Assembly: GCA_900546075.1 (NCBI GenBank)
Contig: URBH01000022.1
Span: 1 to 31,207 of the forward strand
DNA: 31,207 bases
DNA from: an uncultured Eubacteriales bacterium
Lineage (GTDB): Bacteria; Bacillota; Clostridia; Oscillospirales; Oscillospiraceae
Direction of reading: 5' to 3'
Shown here: one piece after another, positions 24,434 through 31,207 of the stretch
How the letters are laid out: each line of letters opens with the position of its first letter
Numbering within the stretch: the first letter of the stretch is position 1
Position numbers and translations under genes: made by a program
The notes under the pieces: generated by a model
Seen by the model: only the letters and a program-made list of their open reading frames with translations
Told to the model about the DNA's origin: nothing
Databases searched by the model: none

Positions 24434-25402
24434 ATGCTTGTACCCGTATTATTGTTCGCAGTCGGCCTCGTGCTGCTCATCAAGGGCGGCGATTGGTTCG
24501 TGGACGGCGCCACCGGCCTTGCCCGGCGCTTCCATATCCCCGAGATCATCGTGGGCGCCACCGTGGTGTCCATCGGCACCACATTGCCGGAGGTAATGGT
24601 GTCCGCCACCGGCGCACTGAACGGTCAGGGCGCCATGTCCTACGGCAACGCCATCGGCTCCATTATCTGCAATACGTCTCTCATCGCCGCCATCACCCTG
24701 GCCGTCCGTCCCGCCCCCGTGGATGTGCAGTCCATGAAGAAGCCGGTGATTTTCTTCTTCGTGGCAGCCGCCGTCTACTGCTTCGCCGCCTACGGGATGG
24801 GGGAGTTCACCCGGCCGCTGGGCATCGTGCTGCTGGCGATGTTTGTGTACTACATGGTCGTCACCGTCCGTCAGGGCATCAAAACCCCCGCTCCCCAGGA
24901 CGAGGAACCCCACGAGGACGGCACGTCCGTCCCTCTGTGGAAGGAGCTGCTGCTCCTGGTGGTTGGCGCGGCGGTCATTGCCGTGGGCGCAAACCTGCTG
25001 GTGGATAACGGCACCATCATCGCCAAGGAGCTGGGCGTGCCGGAGACGGTCATTGCCCTGACCTTCGTCGCTCTCGGCACCAGCCTGCCTGAGCTGGTCA
25101 CGGCCATCACCTCCCTTGTGAAAGGCCACGGCTCGCTGTCCGTCGGCAATATCATCGGCGCGAACCTGTTTAATCTGGTGCTGGTTTCCGGTGTGTCCGT
25201 CACCCTCGCGCCGTTTGAGGTTCCCGTGGGCAAGACCATCTTCGGCATCAATTCCTCCCTGATTCTGGACATGCCGCTGATGATCGTCGTCATGGCGCTG
25301 CTGACCGTTCCGGCGCTGACCACCAGGAAGCTCCACCGCTGGCAGGGCATTGTTCTGCTGTGCATTTACGCAGCCTTCTGCGCGATTCAGTTCGGGCTGT
25401 AA
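24434..25402 (+). CDS. CaCA-family sodium/calcium (or manganese) exchanger, YrbG-like
   Basis: Inner-membrane cation antiporter of 322 residues with about ten helices in two homologous halves. The two alpha-repeat motifs are present: GTTLPEVMVSATGALNGQG followed by GNAIGSIICN (about residues 50-80), and GTSLPELVTAITSLVKGHG followed by GNIIGANLFN (about 217-246). A cytoplasmic acidic loop (QDEEPHEDG) links the halves. ATG 24434 is preceded by AAGGAGAG. Family members export Ca2+, but the Mn2+-type riboswitch upstream suggests that here the exported ion is or includes Mn2+. Monocistronic, with a strong terminator. Confidence 0.92.
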   Translation: MLVPVLLFAVGLVLLIKGGDWFVDGATGLARRFHIPEIIVGATVVSIGTTLPEVMVSATGALNGQGAMSYGNAIGSIICNTSLIAAITLAVRPAPVDVQSMKKPVIFFFVAAAVYCFAAYGMGEFTRPLGIVLLAMFVYYMVVTVRQGIKTPAPQDEEPHEDGTSVPLWKELLLLVVGAAVIAVGANLLVDNGTIIAKELGVPETVIALTFVALGTSLPELVTAITSLVKGHGSLSVGNIIGANLFNLVLVSGVSVTLAPFEVPVGKTIFGINSSLILDMPLMIVVMALLTVPALTTRKLHRWQGIVLLCIYAAFCAIQFGL

Positions 25403-25417
25403 AAGAAAATAACGCAC

Positions 25418-25455
25418 CGGCGGCGTCGGAGAGAAGCTTCTCTCTGACGCCGCCG
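25418..25455 (+). terminator. Terminator of the exchanger gene
   Basis: A 17-bp stem with a G/T mismatch (CGGCGGCGTC and GAGAGA arms) around AGCT, followed by TTGATTTTCTT. The tail doubles as the -35 region of the next promoter. Confidence 0.9.
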
Positions 25456-25484
25456 TTGATTTTCTTCCGGGCATGTAGTATAGT
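25456..25484 (+). promoter_or_regulatory. Promoter of the nucleotidyltransferase cassette
   Basis: TTGATT (25456-25461), 17-base spacer and TATAGT (25479-25484), about 45 bases before the first ATG. The -35 box begins at the base after the preceding terminator stem. Confidence 0.75.
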
Positions 25485-25531
25485 TAGAAGGAGATAACAA
25501 CGCCCGCTTCGGCAGAAAGGAACGAAAAACC

Positions 25532-26458
25532 ATGACGCGATATGAATTTGAGGTACTTTCCCACCTGGAGCGGAACGGGGCGGGGCAATATTCCCTGCGG
25601 GCGCTGTCGGATGCCCTGACGATCTCCGGCGGGGAGATTTCCCGGTGTCTGGAGCAGCTGGCGTCGGAAAACCGGATCGCCCGGGACGGGGACACCCTCG
25701 CCGTTACGGAAACGGGTCTCGCCGCGCTGGAGCCTTACCGGGTGAAAAGCGCCATCATTCTCGCCGCCGGGTTTGGCTCCCGGATGATGCCCGCCACCGC
25801 CGACCGCCCCAAGCCCCTGGTGACGGTGAACGGCGTGCCCATTCTGGAAACGCTGCTGGGCGCCCTGACGGCGGTGGGGATTCGGGATATTACCATCGTG
25901 CGGGGCTACCGGAAGGAGTGCTTTGACGCGCTGCTGGAAAAGTACCCCTTCCTGACCCTGGTGGACAATGACCTTTACAACCAGACCAACAACATTTCCT
26001 CCGTCATGGCAGTGCTTGATAAGCTGGACGGCTGCTACCTGTGCGAAGCGGATTTATACATCACCAATCCCCAGATCATCACCAAATATCAGTACGCCAG
26101 CAACATCCTCGGCGCATATTCCCTGGAAACCGACGACTGGAGCTTTCAGATGGACGAAAGCGGTCACATCGTCAACTATCAAAAGGGCAACACCTTCTGC
26201 TACAACTACTACGGCATTTCCTACTGGACGAAAGCGGACAGCGCCCGCCTGCGGGAGGATTTCCGGCAGGTCTATGGGGAAGACGGCGGGAAGGACTACT
26301 TCTGGGAATTCATCCCCCTGGTGCTCCGGAAGGAGCGCTACGCCGTGGAAATCCGCCGATGCCGGAAGTCGGATATCATGGAGATCGACAATTACTACGA
26401 GCTTGCGCAGCTGGACCCCACCTACCGGGCTGCGCCGGACAGGGAGGGAACGCTATGA
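25532..26458 (+). CDS. Winged-helix/LicC-like sugar-phosphate or choline-phosphate nucleotidyltransferase
   Basis: A 308-residue fusion. Residues 1 to about 70 look like a winged helix-turn-helix (YEFEVLSHL, LSDALTISGGEISRCLEQLA, then a wing ending TETGLAALEPYRV). Residues 74-300 are an NTP-transferase: AIILAAGFGSRMMPAT, DRPKPLVTVNG, TIVRGYRKE, LVDNDLYNQTNNISSV and the metal-site CEADLY. The NNxxS pattern after the active-site aspartate resembles LicC (CTP:phosphocholine cytidylyltransferase). The substrate is inferred only. A weak AAAGGAACG site precedes ATG 25532. Its stop overlaps the next start (ATGA). It is a paralogue of the gene at 28037, including the linker LEPYRVxxAxILAAG. Confidence 0.85.
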   Translation: MTRYEFEVLSHLERNGAGQYSLRALSDALTISGGEISRCLEQLASENRIARDGDTLAVTETGLAALEPYRVKSAIILAAGFGSRMMPATADRPKPLVTVNGVPILETLLGALTAVGIRDITIVRGYRKECFDALLEKYPFLTLVDNDLYNQTNNISSVMAVLDKLDGCYLCEADLYITNPQIITKYQYASNILGAYSLETDDWSFQMDESGHIVNYQKGNTFCYNYYGISYWTKADSARLREDFRQVYGEDGGKDYFWEFIPLVLRKERYAVEIRRCRKSDIMEIDNYYELAQLDPTYRAAPDREGTL

Positions 26459-28023
26459 AATGCTACGAAGGCCATATCCTGACGGTCAATCAAAATAACG
26501 ACGTCGTCCGCTATCTCGTAGAAGACGGCGGAAAAATCGTATATGTGGGAAATGACCTGCCCGGGCAGTACCGCGCCGCCGAGTATATTTCCCTGGGGGA
26601 AAAAGCCCTTATTCCCGCCTTTGTGGATACCCACCAGCACTTTGCGTCCTTCTCCACCTTCCACGCAGGGCTGAACGTCATGGACGCGGCGTCCAACGCC
26701 GAGATCATGGAGATGGTGAAGCGGTTCGTGGCGCAGTCCCCGAAAAAGACGTTGATCGCCTTCGGCGCGTCCCCCTACTGCGTGAAGGAGGGGCGGCTCA
26801 TCAGCCGTCAGGAGCTGGACGCCGTGTGTCCCGACAAGGAAATCATGGTGGTAAAGTATGACGGCCACGCCTGTATCGTCAACTCCAGGCTTCTGAGTGC
26901 CATGGAAAGCAAGGTGAAGCACCTTCGGGGCTACCACCCGGACACGGGGGAAATGAATCAGGAGGCGTTTTTCGCCTTTTCCAACGCGCTGACCAATTCC
27001 CTGTCCATCCCCGAGCTGATTTATAATATGCAATCGGCGGTGGATTTTCAGGCCAGCCGGGGCATCGGCTGCGTCCACACCGTCAGCGGCGTGGGCTTTG
27101 CGGGAGATCTGGACATCACCCTGGAAACGCTCTTTGCCAAGGGGCTGAAAAACGGCTTTCAGATTCGCGTCTTCCCCCAGAGCATGAAGGTAAAGGCGGC
27201 CACCAGTCGCAAACTTTCCCGCATCGGCGGCTGCTTCGCCTGCGCCCTGGACGGCTGCTTCGGCTCCCACGACGCGGCGCTGAACGCCCCCTACGCCGAC
27301 GAGCCTGGCGGCGAGGGCGTGCTGTACTACGACGACCGGAAGGTCATGGATTTCTGCAAGGAAGCCAACCGGGCAGGGCTGCAAATCGAGCTGCACGCCA
27401 TCGGCGACAAAGCATTCGATCAGGCCTGCCGGGCGCTGAAAGCGGCGCTGGACGACTATCCCAGAGACGACCACCGCCACGGCATCATCCACGACTGCCT
27501 GCCCACCCCGGAGGGCATTGCGGTTTGCCGGGACTATCACATCCAGATGCCCATGCAGAGCGCGTTCATCGGCTGGAAGCAGGAGCCGGACGATTACCTC
27601 GAACGCATTCTGGGTCACGATCGTCTGGAAAAGCTGAACCCCATCCGAACGTTCCGGGACAACGGCATCGTGGTTTCCTTCGGCTCCGACGCCCCCTGCA
27701 CCACCCCAGACCCCATCGCCTGGATGGACAGGGCGGTGAACAACGGCAACGCCGGTCAGGCGGTCTCCGTTCAGGACGCCCTGCGGATGTGTACCTACAA
27801 CGGCGCCTGGGCGGCCTTCGACGAGCAGGAGCGGGGCAGTCTGGAAGCCGGTAAAATCGCGGACATGGCGGTGCTGACGGAAAACCCGTACACCGTCCCC
27901 AAGGACAAGCTCAAGGATATTCGGGTAGAGCGGCTGTACCTCGGCGGGAAGCCCTACGAAAGCTGTCGGGAAAATATTCTCCCCATGATGCTCCGGGGGC
28001 TGACCTCCCGGAACAAGGCGTAA
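26455..28023 (+). CDS. Metal-dependent amidohydrolase (YtcJ-like, amidohydrolase 3 family)
   Basis: Cytoplasmic hydrolase of 522 residues. Family marks are a beta-sandwich start (GHILTVNQNN, GGKIVYVG), the metal-binding DTHQHF (His60, His62), ELHAIGDKAFDQ, HGIIHDC, and the late aspartate in FGSDAPCTTPDPIAW, with a closing GSLEAGKIADMAVL. YtcJ-type enzymes cleave amide, urea-like or N-formyl bonds in small molecules; the substrate cannot be read here. It overlaps the upstream nucleotidyltransferase by 4 bases and lies 13 bases from the downstream one, so it is translated from the same operon and probably supplies or removes a group for the same metabolite. Confidence 0.9.
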   Translation: MKCYEGHILTVNQNNDVVRYLVEDGGKIVYVGNDLPGQYRAAEYISLGEKALIPAFVDTHQHFASFSTFHAGLNVMDAASNAEIMEMVKRFVAQSPKKTLIAFGASPYCVKEGRLISRQELDAVCPDKEIMVVKYDGHACIVNSRLLSAMESKVKHLRGYHPDTGEMNQEAFFAFSNALTNSLSIPELIYNMQSAVDFQASRGIGCVHTVSGVGFAGDLDITLETLFAKGLKNGFQIRVFPQSMKVKAATSRKLSRIGGCFACALDGCFGSHDAALNAPYADEPGGEGVLYYDDRKVMDFCKEANRAGLQIELHAIGDKAFDQACRALKAALDDYPRDDHRHGIIHDCLPTPEGIAVCRDYHIQMPMQSAFIGWKQEPDDYLERILGHDRLEKLNPIRTFRDNGIVVSFGSDAPCTTPDPIAWMDRAVNNGNAGQAVSVQDALRMCTYNGAWAAFDEQERGSLEAGKIADMAVLTENPYTVPKDKLKDIRVERLYLGGKPYESCRENILPMMLRGLTSRNKA

Positions 28024-28036
28024 AGGCGGGGTCCCT

Positions 28037-29812
28037 ATGACAAAACACGAATTTTACATCCTCAACGACCTGTATAACGGCAGACAGGGTCGCGGCGGCT
28101 GCACGTCGGACATTAGCCGCACCCGTGCGCTGGACGATCAGGCCGCCATCAACGCCCTGACGGACGCAGGGCTGATTGACCGGGTCACCGGCGCGTTGAC
28201 CGAGGCGGGTCTCAGGGCGCTGGAACCCTACCGGGTGGACAACGCGGTCATTCTGGCGGCGGGCGCCTCCACCCGATTCATCCCCCTCTCCTTAGAGCAG
28301 CCCAAGGGTCTGTTCGAGGTCAAGGGAGAACGGCTGATCGAGCGTCAGATCCAGCAGCTGAAGGCCGCCGGAATCGACGACATCACGGTGGTTCTGGGCT
28401 ACAAAAAGGAAATGTTCTTCTATCTGAAGGAGAAGTACGGCGTCAAATTCGTCATCAACGACGCATTCAACATCAAAAACAACATCGAAAGCCTGTACCT
28501 CGCCCGAAACGAGCTGAAAAACACCTACGTCTGCGTCAGCGACAGCTATTTTGTGGAAAATCCCTTCAACCGCTTTGAGTACCAGACCTTTTACGCCGGT
28601 CTTTCCGTCAGCGAAGCGGTGAACGAACTGTACGTGGACACGGACGGCGACGGAAAAATCATCCGGATGGCAGAAAACCGGGACGCAGGGCGCGTGCTGC
28701 TGGGGCATTCCTTCTGGCGGGAAGCATTCTCCGACGCCTTCCTTGCCCTGGCAGAAGCCGACCGGGAGGTTGGCCGCTATCACGCCTGCTTCTGGGAGTG
28801 GCTGGTGAAGGACTACCTTTCCCGGCTGCCGCCCATGTATTATAAGGAATACGCCCCCGGCACGATCTTCGAGTTCGACTATTTCGAGGAGCTGCGCCAA
28901 TTCGACACGCAATACCTGAGCCACACCCACAGCGGCATTATCCGCAACATCAAGCTGGTCTTCCGCTGCGACGAGGAAGACATTGCAGACTTCCGGAACG
29001 TCAGCGAGGGCATGACCAACACGTCCTTCCTTTTCAAAATTGACGGTGTGGACTACATCTACCGCCACCCGGGGGACGGCACCGACAGCATCATCAACCG
29101 CCGGAACGAAAAAACCTCTCTCATAAAGGCAAAGCAGCTGGGCATCGACCCGACATATATCTACGCCGATGTCAACGAGGGATGGAAAATCTCCAAATTT
29201 GTCCCCCAATTCCGGGAGCCGGACTACGACAGCTTCGCCGACTCTAAAAAGGTGCTGTCCGTCCTGCGGAGGCTCCACGCTTCGGACGTGAAGGTAGATT
29301 ACGGTATGCGCCCCTGGGAGGACGCTCTGAACATGCAGAAGCTGCTGACAGAGAAAGACCCCCACTGCTTTGCCGCCCACGAGGGGCTGAAAGGAAAAAT
29401 CGGCAAGCTCTATCAGATGACGCTGGGCGACGGGGTGGAAAAATGCTTCTGCCACGGCGACACCTACCGTCCCAACTGGATGCTCCTGCCGGACGGGGAC
29501 GTATATCTCATCGACTGGGAGTACGCGGGCTTTTCCGACCCCGGGATTGACGTTGGCTACTATATTGTAGATGCCATGTACGATTTCCCGGAGGCGGAAC
29601 GGTTCATCAGGGAGTACCTGGGAAGCGGATACAACGCATCCGGCCGCTTCCACTACATGGCCTACACGGCTATCATTGCCTATTACTGGTTCGTCTGGGC
29701 GCTGTACCGGGAATCCTGCGGCGCAGACATGGGTCAATCCCTGGAAAACTGGCGCGCCATGGCAGAAAAATACGCAGATTACCTGTTGGGGGAATCATGT
29801 CCTGTTTCATAA
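28037..29812 (+). CDS. Three-domain protein: winged helix, LicC-like nucleotidyltransferase, choline-kinase-like (LicA) domain
   Basis: A 591-residue fusion. Residues 1-68 are a winged-helix-like domain homologous to the first cassette gene (EFYILNDL, ALTEAGLRALEPYRV). About 71-300 form a cytidylyltransferase-like domain: AVILAAGASTRFIPLS, EQPKGLFEVKGERLIE, DDITVVLGYKKEMFFYL and NIKNNIESLYLA, the last close to LicC. About 315-585 form a choline/ethanolamine kinase-like domain with CHGDTYRPNW (472-481) and YLIDWEYAGFSDPGID, the catalytic and metal-binding motifs of LicA and aminoglycoside-kinase folds. Kinase plus cytidylyltransferase would make CDP-choline or a related CDP-amine. AGGCGGGG, a poor ribosome site, precedes ATG 28037. 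Confidence 0.88.
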   Translation: MTKHEFYILNDLYNGRQGRGGCTSDISRTRALDDQAAINALTDAGLIDRVTGALTEAGLRALEPYRVDNAVILAAGASTRFIPLSLEQPKGLFEVKGERLIERQIQQLKAAGIDDITVVLGYKKEMFFYLKEKYGVKFVINDAFNIKNNIESLYLARNELKNTYVCVSDSYFVENPFNRFEYQTFYAGLSVSEAVNELYVDTDGDGKIIRMAENRDAGRVLLGHSFWREAFSDAFLALAEADREVGRYHACFWEWLVKDYLSRLPPMYYKEYAPGTIFEFDYFEELRQFDTQYLSHTHSGIIRNIKLVFRCDEEDIADFRNVSEGMTNTSFLFKIDGVDYIYRHPGDGTDSIINRRNEKTSLIKAKQLGIDPTYIYADVNEGWKISKFVPQFREPDYDSFADSKKVLSVLRRLHASDVKVDYGMRPWEDALNMQKLLTEKDPHCFAAHEGLKGKIGKLYQMTLGDGVEKCFCHGDTYRPNWMLLPDGDVYLIDWEYAGFSDPGIDVGYYIVDAMYDFPEAERFIREYLGSGYNASGRFHYMAYTAIIAYYWFVWALYRESCGADMGQSLENWRAMAEKYADYLLGESCPVS

Positions 29813-29817
29813 ACACT

Positions 29818-29842
29818 GGGGTCAGGCAACGAGCCTGACCCC
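29818..29842. terminator. Bidirectional terminator after the cassette
   Basis: A 10-bp perfect GC-rich stem, GGGGTCAGGC with its complement around AACGA, 5 bases past the stop of the three-domain gene, with tail AATGTTT on plus. R1 copy 3 lies between it and the convergent FliB-family gene. Confidence 0.85.
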
Positions 29843-29854
29843 AATGTTTCCGTT

Positions 29855-30023
29855 ATACGAGTTTTTAATAAAACGCTGAAAAGCGTTTTATTAGGCCGCA
29901 GGATTGCGGCCAGCGGCCACTGCCGCTAAAAAACGAAGTCAATACATTTCTTACCGCCGCCCAGGCGGTCTGCCGTTTCACGGCAGAATAAAATGATTTC
30001 ATCATTTTATGAAGAAATAGTAT
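29855..30023 (-). repeat. R1 six-hairpin element, copy 3 (inverted)
   Basis: A 169-bp element almost identical to copy 1 but on the opposite strand. Its left end (ATACTATTTCTTC on minus) starts inside the TAA stop of the FliB-family gene, as copy 1 starts inside the glgA stop. The four hairpins to the right match copy 1 exactly. The two left hairpins have the same stems but reversed loops (GAA instead of TTC), and the linker between them is TCT instead of GAAA. No coding capacity. Confidence 0.9.
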
Positions 30024-31042
30024 TATATGGAAGCGTATTTTTTATCTGCTTCCAGCAGTATCCCCAGCAGCTTGTCGTCGGTGAAGGCCGGGTTTGCGTA
30101 GGCGGCGTCCAGGATGGCCTCCACGTTGTCCGTGTCGTTTTCGATTTCCTTGGAATAGAGCTGCGCCGTGGAAAAAATGTCGCCGCCTACCAGCCTGACC
30201 AGCAGGCAGGAGATCAGAATGAACTTTACGCGGCAGTAGAGGTCGTAGTCGGAGACTGCCTGAAGCCAGTACCGCTGGGTCAGATACCGAGCCAGCGCCC
30301 GGTGCTGCGGCGTCCAGCCACTGGGGTCGGGGTGACGGAGCATGGTCTCCCACTGGGGCGTCAGCAGCTCAAGCCCCAGAAAAAAGTCCAGAACCTCCGC
30401 GGGATTTCCCGGCTTTGCCAGAGACGCGGCGGTTTCCAGCGCCGCCCCGGCGTCGAAGGGGCTTTTCTCCCCGCCGTCCAGCTCTGACTGTGCCTGACAG
30501 CCGTAAAGCAGCCCCAACGCCAGAGATTCTCCGACGATGCGGGATTCGTCCGACAAAATGGACAGCATAATTTCCCGGGAAGCCCTCAGCGAAGCCATGG
30601 CTTCGGCATCATACCCCGGTGCCCCGTCGCCGGGGCGGGTCTCCGCCGTCAACGGGACGTGCGGTGCATTCAGAATCAGCTTCGCGGCTTCCGGACAACT
30701 CAGCTCCAGCCCCAGCTCGGCAAAATCCCCGTAATCATGGGTCAGGCGGGGGAACGTCCGGCAGGTTTCGCACAGGGCGCTTTCTCCCAGTTCCGCCTGA
30801 ATCCGGCATAGGCCGTCACTGCGCCACATGGGGCAGCGTCCGTCGATGATGGACATGGACGTCTTGCCGTCGGCAATGCGCATCACCTCCCGAAGCCGGT
30901 CGCCCAGTGCGCCGGGCAGGGCGCGGTAGAACCGGGCGGATGCGTCGTCTATCTCCACCTCCCATTCCTTGCAGCAGCTGTCCGGGCATTTCCCGGCGAT
31001 GCAGCGGAAGCGGTCATAGTAGTCCGGCTTGAAAAGCAGCAT
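30023..31042 (-). CDS. FliB-family protein (flagellin lysine N-methylase-like, Cys-cluster)
   Basis: A 339-residue protein of the family annotated as flagellin lysine-N-methylase. It has the N-terminal cysteine cluster C14, C19, C23, C24 (CIAGKCPDSCCKEW), followed by C70 (CPMWRSDGLC79) and CETCRTFPR (C91, C94), spacing that suggests an Fe-S or zinc site. The remainder is helical without other motifs. FliB methylates lysines of flagellin in some bacteria, but nothing flagellar is in this window, so substrate and role are open. AAGGAGGG is 8 bases before ATG 31042. The R2 repeat begins 18 bases upstream, and R1 copy 3 starts in its stop codon, so this gene has a repeat at each end. Confidence 0.85.
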   Translation of the reverse strand: MLLFKPDYYDRFRCIAGKCPDSCCKEWEVEIDDASARFYRALPGALGDRLREVMRIADGKTSMSIIDGRCPMWRSDGLCRIQAELGESALCETCRTFPRLTHDYGDFAELGLELSCPEAAKLILNAPHVPLTAETRPGDGAPGYDAEAMASLRASREIMLSILSDESRIVGESLALGLLYGCQAQSELDGGEKSPFDAGAALETAASLAKPGNPAEVLDFFLGLELLTPQWETMLRHPDPSGWTPQHRALARYLTQRYWLQAVSDYDLYCRVKFILISCLLVRLVGGDIFSTAQLYSKEIENDTDNVEAILDAAYANPAFTDDKLLGILLEADKKYASI

Positions 31043-31059
31043 GGAATCCCTCCTTGCAA

Positions 31060-31207
31060 GGGAAGCTCTGCTGGAATCGACAAGAGCTGTGAGCGAGAGA
31101 TTTTTCGTCCAATCGAGGTATCGGGAAGGTCGGAATACTGTATGTACCCGCGAGGGGTATGCCGCATCCGTAAGCCGGCTTACGCCGGCAACGGCTGCGC
31201 TATATTT
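31060..31207. repeat. R2 repeat, copy C (runs off the right edge)
   Basis: The left half matches copy A in order: GGGAAGCTC, GAGCTG, GCGAGAGATTTTTC, AGGTAT and CGGAATACTGTATGTA. After about 31146 it no longer follows copies A or B. It continues with a hairpin TACCC/GGGTA (31145-31159) and a perfect 16-bp palindrome CGTAAGCCGGCTTACG (31169-31184). Either a third subfamily or a junction with another element is possible; the right end is not in the window. It lies in the leader of the FliB-family gene. Confidence 0.7.

Noticed and set aside
26041..26454. Upstream extension of the amidohydrolase frame
   Set aside because: It overlaps the nucleotidyltransferase in another frame. The ATG at 26455 overlapping the stop as ATGA starts the conserved domain.
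25532..29812. Calling the nucleotidyltransferases licC/licA outright
   Set aside because: Motifs resemble LicC and LicA, but the added winged helix and amidohydrolase partner leave the substrate uncertain, so no symbols are given.

Overview
The window looks like chromosomal DNA of a GC-rich anaerobic Clostridia bacterium, most likely the Oscillospiraceae/Ruminococcaceae group. The evidence is a 16S rRNA 5' end of Clostridia type, an Rnf complex in CDGEAB order, a GlgC-GlgD-GlgA glycogen operon, strong AGGAGG ribosome sites, frequent TTG/GTG starts and short palindromic repeats between operons. The family assignment is inferred from gene content; no database was searched.

Layout. 1-62: 5' end of a 16S rRNA gene (minus) that runs off the left edge, with two tandem TTGACA promoters at 269-386. 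429-4618 (minus): a threonine/aspartate-pathway operon, hom-lysC-asd, then a CBS-pair protein. 4827-7181 (plus): thrC-thrB, divergent from hom. 7229-8608 (minus): mgtE behind a structured leader with a possible leader peptide. 8895-9476 (plus): GNAT acetyltransferase. 9595-13356 (plus): glgC-glgD-glgA. 13703-15725 (plus): a GH13 alpha-glucan hydrolase and a tiny cysteine-rich ORF. 15945-17333 (minus): MATE transporter. 17706-18569 (minus): DegV-family protein. 18921-23909 (minus): rnfCDGEAB. 24118-25402 (plus): a yybP-ykoY (Mn2+) riboswitch controlling a CaCA cation exchanger. 25532-29812 (plus): a three-gene cassette with two paralogous winged-helix/nucleotidyltransferase proteins, one also carrying a choline-kinase-like domain, around an amidohydrolase. 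30023-31042 (minus): FliB-family Cys-cluster protein.

Genes acting together: hom, lysC, asd, thrC and thrB cover every step from aspartate to threonine. glgCDA makes alpha-1,4-glucan from glucose-1-phosphate, and the GH13 enzyme next to it may degrade glucans. The Rnf genes encode a complete ferredoxin:NAD+ ion-pumping complex.

The most unusual content is not in the genes. Two families of dispersed structured repeats are present. Family R1 is a 169-170 bp element of six consecutive hairpins in three copies (13356-13525, 15709-15878, 29855-30023). Its stems differ between copies but stay paired, and each copy lies between a stop codon and a terminator. Family R2 is a long imperfect palindrome of about 165 bp in three copies (3343-3505, 17420-17588, 31060 to the right edge). 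It has a conserved core and diverged but still self-complementary ends. I do not recognise R1 as a named element.
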